64,000 nucleotides of DNA. Source: Scleromatobacter sp038243995. Its GTDB lineage: Bacteria > Pseudomonadota > Gammaproteobacteria > Burkholderiales > Burkholderiaceae_C. Below the pieces are notes generated by a model that did not search any database, was not told where the DNA came from, and saw only the letters and a program-made list of their open reading frames with translations. The stretch's first letter is position 1, and each line of letters opens with the position of its first letter. Below are positions 7,113 through 16,251 of the stretch, in pieces. The stretch spans positions 1 through 64,000 of the forward strand of contig JBBRTV010000015.1 in NCBI GenBank assembly GCA_038243995.1, written 5' to 3'. A program made the translations under genes and the position numbers.

Positions 7113-8930
7113 CTATCGTTCCGCGCAGAGGCCGAGCGTGGTCTGTGTCGGGGTGCAGGCGGGACGCTGGCGGGGCCCCTCGGCTGGCTCCTGGACAGTG
7201 GCGGGGGCGGGTTCCTGTCGAGCTTGCACTTGCACTTGCGGTTGCGGTTGCGGTTGCGGTTGCGGGGCGCGGTTGCACAAACCCATCGCCTGAGCCTCCA
7301 GCGAGCAGGCCACCGTCGCCACCGCGGCGCGGGCGTCGAGCGCCTCGTTCGGCGCGCCGCGTGGGCGCCAGCGCTTGCGCGCGCGGTCGGCCGCGGCGGC
7401 GACGTTGCGCGGCTCCGCCACCGCCGCTGCCGGCTCTGCCGCGGCTGGCGTCGAGCCTCCGGCAGCCGTGGGGGCTTGCTGCAGCATGAGTTGCGCGGCG
7501 TCGGCCATGGCCGCGGGCCCCGCGGGCGGCGCGGGCGCCGGGGCGGCGGGCGGCGCGGCGGGGCGGGTCGCGTGGGGCGCTGCGACGACCGGCACCGGGC
7601 CCTGGCCGACTGGCGGCGCAACGGCACGGCCTGCTATCAGGCCGCCGACGCCCGGCGCCTTGGCGTTTTGCCAAGCGACCACGCCGCCCGCGCAGAGCAG
7701 GATCGCCGCGGTCGCCTGCAGGAGGGAGTGTCGCCTGGCCCCTCGCGCAGGCGGAACCGGTCCGATGACCGCGGGTGGCCAGGCCAGGCCAGGGGCGGAT
7801 TCGACCAGCGCCCCGTCCGACGGCACGCGCAGCAGGGCCGGCAGCGCCGCGAAGGCGGGCGGCGCGTGGGCAGGGAAGTCCTTGTGGACCGGTTCGAGTT
7901 CGACGCCGTCAGGCGCGGCGTCCGCGATGCACGGCGACGGCCCGGGAGCCGCCGCGGGGGCGATCGCGGCTTCCTGCGGCACCTCGTCGTTCCCGGCGAC
8001 GGTCGACTCGGCTGTCGCGGTCGAGGCGGTCGACGTGGTCCGGACAGGCGCCGCAGTCGCGCTGCCGTCCTGCGCCAGGCCGTGCTCGCCGGTCGCGGGC
8101 GCGATCCACGACGCATCGGGCTCGCCGTCGAGTTCCGACTCCAGCTGGGCCTCCACCGCGCGCACCATCTCGACGCCGACGACCGTCTCGCCATTCCCGC
8201 TGAGATGCTCGAGCAGGTGTCCGCAGAGGCGATTGATGCGCCCGGGATTGCCTTCGCAGCGCGCATGGATCTCGGTCGTCGCACCTGCCGCGAACGACGG
8301 GCTGCCCGTCCAGCCGGCGCGTCGGAGCCGGCTCAGGATGAAGCTGTCCGTCTCGGCCGCATCGAGGGCCCCCAGTTGCACGACCGTGCCGATCCCGAGC
8401 GGCTTGCGCGGGCGGGAGTGCTCCTTGAAATCCGTCGGCGGCGACCGGCCCACCAGGCACACGTGCAGCACGCCACGGCCGTCGACGCTCACGGCCGTGA
8501 GCTTCTTGAGGCAACGCAGAGCGTCGAAACCCAGCGAATGCGCTTCGTCGATCATCAACAGCGCCTGGCGGTCGTTGCCCGCGAGCTCCTGCAGGAACAG
8601 GACTAGCGATCCCAAGGGCAGGATCGTGTCCGACTCCGGAACGCCGAAGGCGACGGCGATCCGCCGCAGGAGGTCGTCGCCTTCGAACCCCCAGGCCGTG
8701 ATTTCTGCCACTGCCCAGCCGGCACGACCCATGTCCTCGAGCAGGCGCCGGCCGACGGTGGTCTTGCCGGAGCCGAAGTCGCCCGAGAGCAGCATGAACT
8801 CGTCGCCTCGCTTGAGGCCGCCCCGCAAGGCATCGAACGCGGCCCGGTGCGGGACGCTGTCGACATAGAAGCGCAGATCCGGCGCGATGTGGAACGGCCG
8901 GTCTTCCAACCCGAAGTGGGCCTCGTACAT
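7113..8930 (-). CDS. ExeA/GspA-like AAA+ ATPase with transmembrane helix and periplasmic Pro/Ala tail
   Basis: This 605-residue protein resembles ExeA/MshM-type ATPases, which couple cytosolic ATP use to envelope assembly. The N-terminus YEAHFGLEDRPFHIAPD is diagnostic. Walker A is GDFGSGKT at 50-57 and Walker B ALLMIDEA at 123-130, with an Arg-containing sensor region GNPGRINRLCGHLL near 228-241. One membrane helix lies at about 402-420. The C-terminal 180 residues are Ala/Pro rich with a PQ dipeptide run at 556-565. Instead of a peptidoglycan-binding domain they hold two copies of AC[ST]x5[LM]GLC at about 541-552 and 591-602. GGAGGT precedes the start. It is probably co-transcribed with the TAXI gene. 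Confidence 0.85.
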   Translation of the reverse strand: MYEAHFGLEDRPFHIAPDLRFYVDSVPHRAAFDALRGGLKRGDEFMLLSGDFGSGKTTVGRRLLEDMGRAGWAVAEITAWGFEGDDLLRRIAVAFGVPESDTILPLGSLVLFLQELAGNDRQALLMIDEAHSLGFDALRCLKKLTAVSVDGRGVLHVCLVGRSPPTDFKEHSRPRKPLGIGTVVQLGALDAAETDSFILSRLRRAGWTGSPSFAAGATTEIHARCEGNPGRINRLCGHLLEHLSGNGETVVGVEMVRAVEAQLESELDGEPDASWIAPATGEHGLAQDGSATAAPVRTTSTASTATAESTVAGNDEVPQEAAIAPAAAPGPSPCIADAAPDGVELEPVHKDFPAHAPPAFAALPALLRVPSDGALVESAPGLAWPPAVIGPVPPARGARRHSLLQATAAILLCAGGVVAWQNAKAPGVGGLIAGRAVAPPVGQGPVPVVAAPHATRPAAPPAAPAPAPPAGPAAMADAAQLMLQQAPTAAGGSTPAAAEPAAAVAEPRNVAAAADRARKRWRPRGAPNEALDARAAVATVACSLEAQAMGLCNRAPQPQPQPQPQVQVQARQEPAPATVQEPAEGPRQRPACTPTQTTLGLCAER

Positions 8931-9388
8931 CTCGACCTCCGGCGGCCTCCGACCCTGGGGAGACTCGATTTATTCGAACACCAGCGAGCAACCCTAGCAC
9001 CCCCTGCGAAGCTGTCAATCCCACGTCGGGTGGACTGCGGGGGAAGTCGCTGCCGACGCCGTCCGCCCGCCCTCCGGGAACTCGGACTTAGGCGACGACG
9101 GCGCGGGATCGATTACCGCGCTCACCCGCCGCGCGACTTCGCGCCGGCGCCGGGTCGGTCGTGCAGCACCGGGGCCGCTGCCTGCTTCAGTGCGTGGGGA
9201 ATTCGCGGTCGTCCAGGTACCAGGTCACGACGGCGTCCGGCGCGAGGGTGCGGCTCGTCGTCGATCGAATCGACAGCTCGACGTAGTTCACGTCGGCCAG
9301 GACACCTCGTCCGGTCGAAGTGGATTGACGCCGGCCACTCCGCGTCCCGATACTGGTCTTCCAACAATCGACAAAAGAGGAGCTAGCG
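8931..9388. other. Intergenic region with a possible minus-strand gene remnant
   Basis: This 458-nt gap separates two divergently oriented genes and must hold both promoters. No strong promoter or terminator is obvious. On the minus strand, bases 9300 down to 9187 read VLADVNYVELSIRSTTSR then APDAVVTWYLDDREFPTH before a stop. This has protein-like composition but no credible start of its own, so it could be the 3' end of a lost gene. I could not assign a family. The proximal part upstream of the ATPase gene has a poor sigma-54-like match that I do not accept. Confidence 0.3.
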
Positions 9389-10465
9389 ATGGGAGTCAAT
9401 CTTCTTTTCGGGCGGGCACGGGTCTTCGCGACGGCGATGACGGTCTCGTTCGGTGCGATGGCCGCGCCGGGCACCTACACCGTCATCGACCTCGGACCGC
9501 TCGGCCAGGCGTCCGGCGCCCTGGCCAACGCGATGAGTGCGGACGGGCGCATCGCCGGGCAGGTGCAGCAGCGCCGTCGCGGCAGCACCGGATTCGCGAC
9601 CGGCCCGGGCGGCAAGCGGGTTCGGCTGCTCGGCAGCCTCGGCGGGCTGGGAACGCAGGCCTGGGGCATCAACAGTCATGGCGAGGTGGTCGGCACCTCC
9701 TATCCGCCCGCCACGGACCACGGCTCGAACCCCCATGCGTTCGTGACCGACGCGACGGGGCGTTCGATGGTCGATCTCGGAACATTCGGAGGCAGCTACA
9801 GCGGGGCGAGTGCCATCAATGCGCAGGGCGAGGTCGTCGGGGAAGCGGCGGACCCGACCGATACGCCGCGGGCCTTCATGACGCGGGCGGGCTCCCATGG
9901 CCTGATCGACCTGGGCACGCTTGGTGGCACGTCGGCGCAGGCCACGGGCATCACCGACGATGGTCGAGTGACGGGCTGGTCGTATGCCGACCCGCTCGAC
10001 ACCTGGCCGCACGCATTCCTCACCGGCCGCGAAGGGCTCGGCATGGTCGACCTCGGAGCCTTGCCGACGGGACTGTGGAGCGCCGCCTACGGCGTGAACG
10101 GGAGCGGGCAGGTGGTCGGCGCCGCGGATCTGGGCAACGGCCATCGACACGCGTTCGTCACGGGCCCCGGCGGCGCCGGGCTGCGGGACGCCGACACTGC
10201 GAATCCGCAGCTCGACAGCGAACTCGATGCCGTGAATGCCGGCGGGCAGGCGGTCGGCCAGCGCTGGCACGGCGACAGTCACTATCACGCGATCGTCACC
10301 AACTTGGCCGGCACCGCCGTCTACCCGCTGACGACGCTGGCCGATGCGCCGGCCAGCGTCGAACTCATCACGGCCCACGGCATCGACGATGCGGGCGAGG
10401 TTGCCGCCAACGGTTCCAACGGCCACGTCTACCTGCTGGTGCCCAAGACGGCGTGGACGGAGTGA
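9389..10465 (+). CDS. Secreted HAF-repeat protein
   Basis: This 358-residue exported protein has a signal peptide of about 26 residues (ARVFATAMTVSFGAMA). It consists of tandem repeats of the HAF type, an approximately 40-60 residue unit built around DLGTLGG followed by an A(x)GIN(x)xGxVVG segment. Clear copies are DLGTFGGSYSGASAINAQGE, DLGTLGGTSAQATGITDDGR and DLGALPTGLWSAAYGVNGSG, giving an all-beta, propeller-like fold. No C-terminal PEP-CTERM anchor or membrane helix is visible, so it is probably released to the periplasm or outside. AGAGGAG lies before the start. Function is unknown for the family. Confidence 0.8.
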   Translation: MGVNLLFGRARVFATAMTVSFGAMAAPGTYTVIDLGPLGQASGALANAMSADGRIAGQVQQRRRGSTGFATGPGGKRVRLLGSLGGLGTQAWGINSHGEVVGTSYPPATDHGSNPHAFVTDATGRSMVDLGTFGGSYSGASAINAQGEVVGEAADPTDTPRAFMTRAGSHGLIDLGTLGGTSAQATGITDDGRVTGWSYADPLDTWPHAFLTGREGLGMVDLGALPTGLWSAAYGVNGSGQVVGAADLGNGHRHAFVTGPGGAGLRDADTANPQLDSELDAVNAGGQAVGQRWHGDSHYHAIVTNLAGTAVYPLTTLADAPASVELITAHGIDDAGEVAANGSNGHVYLLVPKTAWTE

Positions 10466-10470
10466 GGGCG

Positions 10471-10501
10471 TGACGCGCGAGGGCCGGCGCCTGGCGCGTC
10501 A
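10471..10501 (+). terminator. Hairpin after the HAF-repeat gene
   Basis: TGACGCGC at 10471-10478 pairs perfectly with GCGCGTCA at 10494-10501 around a 15-nt loop that can itself fold. It sits six bases past the stop codon. No T-run follows, so intrinsic termination is uncertain. Confidence 0.4.
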
Positions 10502-10714
10502 GCGCGATGGCGCCGAGGCGCCCGGGACATCGACGGCAGGGGCGGCCTGCGCGACGGCGTCGGCAGGGGCCGCGGCAGCGGCGCCCTGCGCGGAGGACGG
10601 TCGGAACATGCTCCACTGTGCACGCGCGGCCGTTCACCGTCCAGCCCGGCACGCGCGAGAAATTTCCCGCTCCCGCTGGTTTGCCGGCGTTGCGCGCGCG
10701 GCGAGTTCAGCCGC

Positions 10715-11728
10715 TCAAATCAGCTTGGCGTCCATCAGTTCGCTCTTGAGATAGGCGTAGTAGATCGGCGCGGCCACCAGCCCGGGGATGCCGAACATCG
10801 CCTCCATGGCCATCATCGCGAGCAGCAGCTCCCAGATCTGCGCCTTGATGCGGGTGCCGACGATGCGCGCGCCAAGCACGTACTCCAGCTTGTGGATGGC
10901 GACGAGGAAGACCATCGAGGCGATCGCCATCGGCATCGAGTGGCCCAGGCTGACGATGACGACGATGGTGTTCGAGACGAGGTTGCCGATGACGGGCAGC
11001 AGCCCGGCGATGAACGTGACGGCGATCATCGTCTTGGTCAACGGCAGGTGGACGTCGAAGATCGGCAGCACGAGCAGCAGGTAGATCGCCGTGAACGTCG
11101 TGTTCAGCAGCGAGATCGTGAGCTGCGACAGGGCCACGCGATGGAAGGCGGTCGCGAAGCGCCCGGCACGCTCGGCCAGCGCGACCGCGAGCGGGCCGAC
11201 ACTCGCATGCGGGTCGACCTCGCGCAGCGACAGCACTGCGCCAATGACGAGGGCGATGAGCGTCTCGGCCAACATCACCAGCCCGTGCGTGCCTATCATC
11301 TGCAGCTCGGCCAGGTGGCCGCGCAGCCATTCCAGCGCGGTTTCCTGCAGCCCGGCGATGTCGTCGGGCAGGTAGCTCGCCAGGCTCGCCGGGATCTCGG
11401 CGCGCACGCTGTCGAGGATCGTCGAGACCTTCTTCAGCAGGTTGGGCAGGTTCTGCACGTCGCTGCGGAAGAAGGAGACGAGGCCGAAGACGGCGCCGAC
11501 GATCGCGGCGATCACGGCGGCCGAGAACAGCGCGACGACGATGAGCTTGCCGCGTCGCGTCGACAGGTAGCGCTGCGCGAGCGGCGTGAACGACTGCACC
11601 AGTTCATGCACGAGCAGCCCCGCCAGGAGCGGCACCAGCAGGTGCAGGGCGAGGACGCCGAAGAGGGCGAGTCCGGCAAGCAGGAATGCCGTGAAACGGA
11701 TGATCTGCGCGCGCGATAGATCTTGCAT
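10715..11728 (-). CDS. AI-2E family transporter / permease
   Basis: This 337-residue inner-membrane protein has the AI-2E (PerM/TqsA) family architecture. An N-terminal pair of helices (FTAFLLAGLALFGVLALHLLVPLLAGLL) comes first, then a third helix at about 65-90 and a soluble loop of about 90 residues. Further helices follow, including the conserved GLLPVIGN and HKLEYVLGARIVGTRI motifs and a GIPGLVAAPIYYAYLK end. Family members export diverse small molecules or ions; the autoinducer role holds only for a few. I chose ATG 11728 because AGGAA precedes it; longer in-frame extensions are Arg/Ala rich and unlike the family. Confidence 0.85.
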   Translation of the reverse strand: MQDLSRAQIIRFTAFLLAGLALFGVLALHLLVPLLAGLLVHELVQSFTPLAQRYLSTRRGKLIVVALFSAAVIAAIVGAVFGLVSFFRSDVQNLPNLLKKVSTILDSVRAEIPASLASYLPDDIAGLQETALEWLRGHLAELQMIGTHGLVMLAETLIALVIGAVLSLREVDPHASVGPLAVALAERAGRFATAFHRVALSQLTISLLNTTFTAIYLLLVLPIFDVHLPLTKTMIAVTFIAGLLPVIGNLVSNTIVVIVSLGHSMPMAIASMVFLVAIHKLEYVLGARIVGTRIKAQIWELLLAMMAMEAMFGIPGLVAAPIYYAYLKSELMDAKLI

Positions 11729-12029
11729 GGGCAACGCTGTTCCTGATGCTTCGATGGGCCTGGAGGATACGCCGACCGACGCCGCGGCCGCTTCGCTGTC
11801 TCGCTGCGGGGGCCGTGGCGGCAGCCGCCCGGGGCGCTGGATGCGTTCGCGGGTGCTCGTCGGCCAGCCTCCAGGCTGCGCCTGCCTGGCGACCGTTCTC
11901 GCAAGCGACAGCATGAGCCGGAGCGCCGATCCCGCCGCCCGCCCGGCCACTCGGGCCACGTTGCCGGGCGCGGAGCGCTCAGGTCGGGTCGATCAATCCC
12001 ACGCCGATCATGTGCAAGGCTGTCATCGC

Positions 12030-13285
12030 CGGCATATCGGAACTCGACCCACTCGCGACCGCGCTCCGCGGAGCCGGAGGGAAAAGTCTCGTTGAAGCGC
12101 CGCCAGGCGGCGGCGTCGGGCGCGGCAATCAGCGGCACACCGTCGCGCCGCCGGCCTGCCATCTTCGCCATCAGCGAGTCGCGGGCATCGCCCAAACTGC
12201 CGAAGCTCCCCGCAACGGCAAACCGCTGCGACGTGCGCGTGAGCCACGCTTCGAATGCGTCGACATGCTGGTGCAGCTTCCGGTAGCCGAGGTAGCTGCC
12301 GTCGCGGCTGAATCCCATCGGCAACGGCGCACCGGCTACCTCCTGAGCTTCGTCATCCCAGCCGAGCAGGAACTTTCCGGCGGCGAGCGGTCGCCAGTTG
12401 CCAAGGCCAATCTACCGCGCCTTGCCCGACGGCGACGCGCGCAGCGGCCCCGTCCGGATATTGACCGGCGAAGACCGGGTCGCCGATGGCGTCGACGAAA
12501 CCAAAGTGCTCCGCTGGCACGGGCTGGCCGTTCGTCATCAGGGCCGACAACTCCTGCCAGCGCGTCGCCGGGCCCCGATGGCCGTCGAGCAGCGTGAGCG
12601 CGCCGGGCGCAACGGTGTCGAACGTTGCCGCGAGTCGAACGATCTCGTCGGTCACGGAGGCGAGCTCGGGCACGGCCTGGCCAGCGCGACCGAGTTGGGC
12701 ATTGAGCGTGACGAGGATGTGTACCGACGCCCGGTCCGCTTGCCAGACTGGATCCCAGCGCGAAGCGCTGCTGCACATGCATCGCCTTGAGTATGGAAGG
12801 CAGGTCGGTGTGCGAACCGGTCGGAAACGGCTGACTGCCCCTCACCCACAAAAGGCGCAGCACGAGCATCACGCTCGTGACCAGCGCGACGGGGACCAGC
12901 GCCAGCAGCCACCACGCGCTCAGCACCGTCGCGACGACGAAGGCGATGGCCAGCACCGACAGCGCCACCGCGCACGCAGTGAAGCGCACGGCGAGATCGC
13001 GCACGGTGTAGCCGTGCAGGTCGACTGTTGGTACGAAGTAGTCGTTGAAGCTCATCGTGGTGTCGATCTGGCAACGCTTGAGCCACGCGGCGAACCCCGC
13101 GCCCTCGGTGACCTGATCGAAGCCGAGGCACGAGGCAAACACCGCGCGCAACCCGGGCTCGGTGCGAGTCCACAGACCCGAAGCCCAACTCGCGAGGCCG
13201 CCGTCGGCCTCGTCGGCACGGACATCGAAATCGGCATTGAACAGATCGCCGTGCGCCAGGGCCGCATCGGCGTCAACACGTTCGG
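12030..13285 (-). pseudogene. DyP-type peroxidase remnant with at least two frameshifts
   Basis: Three minus-strand frames form one degraded gene. The first (about 13285-12750) reads HGDLFNADFDV, FASCLGFDQ and KRCQIDTTMSFNDY, then a hydrophobic insert. The second (about 12760-12385) has VHILVTLNAQ and EHFGFVDAIGDPVF, the DyP GxxDG heme-pocket motif with Ala for the last Gly. The third (about 12405-12030) has WRPLAAGKFLLGWDDE, GFSRDGSYLGYRKLHQHVDAF and DSLMAKMAGRRRDG, as in DyP C-terminal domains. Shifts occur near 12755 and 12395. The end with the AHIRxxNPR segment and proximal heme ligand is missing, replaced by unrelated sequence. An intact DyP would use H2O2 to oxidise dyes or phenolics; this copy should be dead. 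Confidence 0.75.
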
Positions 13286-13298
13286 TGCCCCGACCGGG

Positions 13299-13471
13299 TC
13301 AGGGGCTGCGGACCGCGACGCTGCCGCCGTGCATGTCGACGATGGAGCGCACGACCGTCAGCCCGATCCCGAGCCCGCCCTGGGCGCCGTCCCGCGAGCG
13401 ATCAGCCTGCTGAACAGCTCTAACACGTGCGCCAGCATCTCCGGTTCGATGCCGATGCCGCCGAAAACCGG
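13299..13471 (-). pseudogene. Histidine-kinase ATP-binding domain remnant
   Basis: Minus-strand frames read FGGIGIEPEMLAHVLELFSR and, after a one-base shift near 13395, RDGAQGGLGIGLTVV then RSIVDMHGGSV before a stop. These are the G1 and G2 boxes at the end of a HATPase_c domain, normally D[ST]GIGI...LF and GGLGIGLxLV. No dimerisation domain or start is present. It lies just upstream of the peroxidase remnant in the same orientation. Confidence 0.7.
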
Positions 13472-13639
13472 CGGAGCCGAGGCGGCGGGCGGGCGAGCGT
13501 CACGTGGGCGGCTGCACCGCGCAGCAATCAGGCTGCCTGCTTCTGCGGGTGCTTGCACAGCGCGACATTCGCAATTTCCGGGAGCATTTCGGCACGGCCG
13601 ATGTGCGGACGAAGCAACGCATGGAGTGCGCGCCAGAAG

Positions 13640-13660
13640 CCGCCCTCCAAGTCAGGGCGG
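13640..13660 (-). terminator. Hairpin overlapping the end of the STAND regulator gene
   Basis: On the minus strand CCGCCCT, a GACTTGG loop, then AGGGCGG form a perfect 7-bp stem, followed by CTTCT. The stem spans the TGA stop codon at 13652-13654. The short pyrimidine tail makes it a modest terminator candidate. Confidence 0.4.
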
Positions 13661-16081
13661 GCATGCCGCATCGAGCCACTGGCGCACGTGGTGGATCGCG
13701 GCGTCATGGCTCCAGGCTCCGCCCTCGGCCTGCGCGGCGGCGAATCCCTCGTGGCCCAGAGCGCAGCGCGCCTGCTCCAGCAACGGCGCGACGAAGGCCT
13801 GGTCCACGGGCTCGCGCTGGCTGCCGCTTTCGCGCATGCGCGAAAGCGCGGCGCCCGCGAAGCGCGCCGCCTGGTCATAGTGCTGACGCACCGAGGCAAG
13901 GCCCGCGGCGACCTCCAGCACGTCCTCGCCCATGCCCTTGAGTTCGGCGCCCGACGCGAGTTCCAGGCTTTCGAGCAGCAGCGCGTGCGCGCGCTCGCTG
14001 TGGCCGCAGGACAGCGACAGGCGTGCCAGATTGCACAGTGGCACGAAGATGCCCTCGGGCGACTGTCGGTGGCGCGCGATGCCGATCGCTTCTTCGTAGC
14101 AGGCCTGGGCGCGGGCGTGGTTTCCTTCGCTGCGGTGCAGTTCGGCCAGGTTGTTGAGCGCCGTACCCAGCCATGAAGCGTTGTCCAGCGTGCGCGCTAC
14201 TTCGCAAGCCTGCTCGTATTGCAGCAGCGCCTGCGCGGGATGACCGGTCGAATGCAGGCCCTTGGCGCGCAGGCCCAGGCCGGCGGCAATCTGCTCGGCA
14301 TCACCCTGTGCCACGGCGATGCCCAGGCCAGCGTCCGCGTGCGCTAGCGACTCTGCGTAGCGTCCCATGCGAAACGCGATCTGGCCGGCGGCCCAGTAGG
14401 CGCGGCCGCGCCAGGGTGCATCGCACTGGTCGTCTCCCGACAGGGCCGCTTCGGCGAGCGCATGGCCGCGTTCCAGTTGACCCGAAGTGACCCAGTAGCG
14501 CCACAAGCAGGCGATCAGGCGCAGCGCGGGCTCGGGGTCGTCTGCGCCGCTCAGGCACCACGCATGCGCTGCCAGCAGGTTGTCCTGTTCTGCTGCCAGG
14601 CTGGCCATCCACGCGCCCTGTCGGGGGCCCTGGAGTCCGGTCAAGGCCTGTTGCGCCAGCGCGACGAAGTACTGCAGGTGGCGGTCGCGCGCGGCTGCGC
14701 CGTCGCCCGCCGCGTCGAGCCGCTCCTGCGCGTACTGGCGCACCGTCTCCAACATCCGGTAACGTGCAGGCGCCTGGCCTTGTTGATCGACCACCAGCAG
14801 CGATTTGTCGTGCAGCCGGGTCAGTAGCGCCAGCACCCGATACTCGTCGGCGACGGCGCTGACCTGGGCGGCTGCCGCCAGGGTGCAGCCGCCGCCGAAC
14901 ACGGCCAACTGCCTGAATAGCTGCTGCTCCGGCTCAAGCAGGCTGTCGTGGCTCCATTGCAAGGTGGCCCGCAGCGTCTGGTGACGCGGCAGTGCGTGGC
15001 TGGCGCCGACCAGAAACCGGAGGCGGTCGGCCAGCCGCTCGTTGATCTGCTCCACCGACAGCATGCCGATGCGCGCGGCGGACAGTTCGATGGCCAGCGC
15101 GATGCCGTCCACGCGCAGACAGATCGCTGCGATGGCCGCCGCGTTGCTGGCATCCAGCCTGAAATCGGGACTGACACGTACCGCCCGATCGACGAACAGG
15201 CGCACCGATTCGCAGTCCTGCACCGCCGTCAGGTCGGCCGCGGCCGGCAGCGTGAGCGGGCGAACGGGGAACATTTGCTCGCCGTCCACGCCCAGGCTCT
15301 CGCGACTCGTCGCCACGACCTTCAGCGCCGCGCACGACGCGATCAGCGAGTCGACGAGCTGGGCCACCGCGTCGATCAGGTGCTCGCAGTTGTCCAGCAC
15401 CAGCAGTGTCGTGCCCTGGCCCAAGTGCGCGCGCAAGCGCTCCAGCGTGGGCGTGCCCGCTTCCTCGCGCACGCCGATCGCGTTGGCCAGCGCCGCGGCG
15501 ACGTGCTGCGGCGACTGCCAAGGCGCGAGGTCGACGAACCAGACGCCGTCGGCGAAAGCTGGCAAGAGCCGCTCGGCCAGTTGCATCGCCAGTCGCGTCT
15601 TGCCGCAGCCGCCGATGCCCGTCAGCGTCAGCAACTGCGCGTTCTGCAGCAGCCGTTCGCACTGCACCAGGGCGGCGTCGCGGCCGATGAAACGGTTGCG
15701 CGGACGAGGCAGCTTGTGCAGGGACATGGTCAGAGCCGCGGCGACAGTGTCAGGCTGAGCGGCCGGCTCGGCGTCGGTCGCAGCGGTGAAACGGTATCCG
15801 CGGCCCGGAATGGTGGCGATCGCGGCCGCACCGAGAGCTTTGCGCAGTGCCGAGACGTGCACCTGCAAAGTGTTCTCTTCGACCACCGAACCCGGCCAGA
15901 CGAGGGCGAGCAACTCGTCTTTGCCGACCACCCTTTCGCGCTGTTCGACCAGTACGGCAAGCACGTCGAACGCGCGGCTGCCCAGCGCCAGCGGCGCGCC
16001 GTCCACCAGCAGGACACGCGCCGCCGGTTGCAGCTCGAAGCGGCCGAATCGAACGCGGCAGGGGTTGACGGTGGCGGACAC
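13652..16081 (-). CDS. Winged-helix / STAND (NB-ARC-like) ATPase / TPR transcriptional regulator
   Basis: This 809-residue protein starts at GTG 16081 behind a near-perfect AGGAGGT. Residues 10-100 form an OmpR-type winged helix (GRFELQPAARVLL, LPLAL-like core, VWPGSVVEENTLQVHVSALRKAL, IPGRGYRF). Next is a signal-transduction ATPase: the NRFIGRDAAL entry motif at 129-137, Walker A GIGGCGKT at 155-162, Walker B TLLVLDNCEH near 225-234 and an ATSRESL sensor segment. The C-terminal 350 residues are TPR-like helical repeats rich in Ala/Leu. Such CadC/AfsR/MalT-like proteins switch on target genes when the TPR part senses a ligand or protein. It is divergent from the large two-gene operon at 16252-24336, which is its probable target. 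Confidence 0.8.
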   Translation of the reverse strand: MSATVNPCRVRFGRFELQPAARVLLVDGAPLALGSRAFDVLAVLVEQRERVVGKDELLALVWPGSVVEENTLQVHVSALRKALGAAAIATIPGRGYRFTAATDAEPAAQPDTVAAALTMSLHKLPRPRNRFIGRDAALVQCERLLQNAQLLTLTGIGGCGKTRLAMQLAERLLPAFADGVWFVDLAPWQSPQHVAAALANAIGVREEAGTPTLERLRAHLGQGTTLLVLDNCEHLIDAVAQLVDSLIASCAALKVVATSRESLGVDGEQMFPVRPLTLPAAADLTAVQDCESVRLFVDRAVRVSPDFRLDASNAAAIAAICLRVDGIALAIELSAARIGMLSVEQINERLADRLRFLVGASHALPRHQTLRATLQWSHDSLLEPEQQLFRQLAVFGGGCTLAAAAQVSAVADEYRVLALLTRLHDKSLLVVDQQGQAPARYRMLETVRQYAQERLDAAGDGAAARDRHLQYFVALAQQALTGLQGPRQGAWMASLAAEQDNLLAAHAWCLSGADDPEPALRLIACLWRYWVTSGQLERGHALAEAALSGDDQCDAPWRGRAYWAAGQIAFRMGRYAESLAHADAGLGIAVAQGDAEQIAAGLGLRAKGLHSTGHPAQALLQYEQACEVARTLDNASWLGTALNNLAELHRSEGNHARAQACYEEAIGIARHRQSPEGIFVPLCNLARLSLSCGHSERAHALLLESLELASGAELKGMGEDVLEVAAGLASVRQHYDQAARFAGAALSRMRESGSQREPVDQAFVAPLLEQARCALGHEGFAAAQAEGGAWSHDAAIHHVRQWLDAACPP

Positions 16082-16251
16082 AGGACCTCCTGGAGGCGGG
16101 TGCAGCTTACTTCAAGCGAGGGATGTGCCTTCAGGACTCTTCAGGAGGCCCCAAGGAACTGAACGCCGCGCAGGTCCACAGTGAATTCGAAGCGGCCCGC
16201 CGGCCGCGTTTTGCAGCCGCGCCGCCGGGGCGGTGCACAGGAGGTATCGAC
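16082..16251. promoter_or_regulatory. Divergent promoter region of the regulator / giant-protein locus
   Basis: This 170-nt gap lies between the GTG of the regulator (minus) and the first small ORF (plus). It must contain both promoters and probably the regulator binding site. Ribosome sites sit at both ends (AGGAGG beside 16081 on the minus strand, AGGAGG at 16239-16244 on the plus). I see no clear sigma-70 or sigma-54 boxes. Confidence 0.4.

Noticed and set aside
7231..7265. Short tandem repeat encoding PQPQPQ as a possible CRISPR or phase-variable tract
   Set aside because: It is an in-frame hexanucleotide-like dipeptide repeat inside a Pro-rich tail; there are no spacers, and unit length keeps the frame.
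7036..7674. N-terminal extension of the TAXI gene to 592 codons
   Set aside because: The extra sequence is antisense-like Arg/Ala-rich and overlaps the ATPase gene; ATG 7035 has a good ribosome site and a signal peptide directly after it.
8987..9002. Possible sigma-54 promoter before the ExeA-like ATPase gene (minus strand GGGTGC-TAGGG-TTGCT)
   Set aside because: Spacing and the -12 box fit, but two core bases of the -24 box differ (GGTGC for GGCAC) and no other gene nearby has a match, so it is probably chance.
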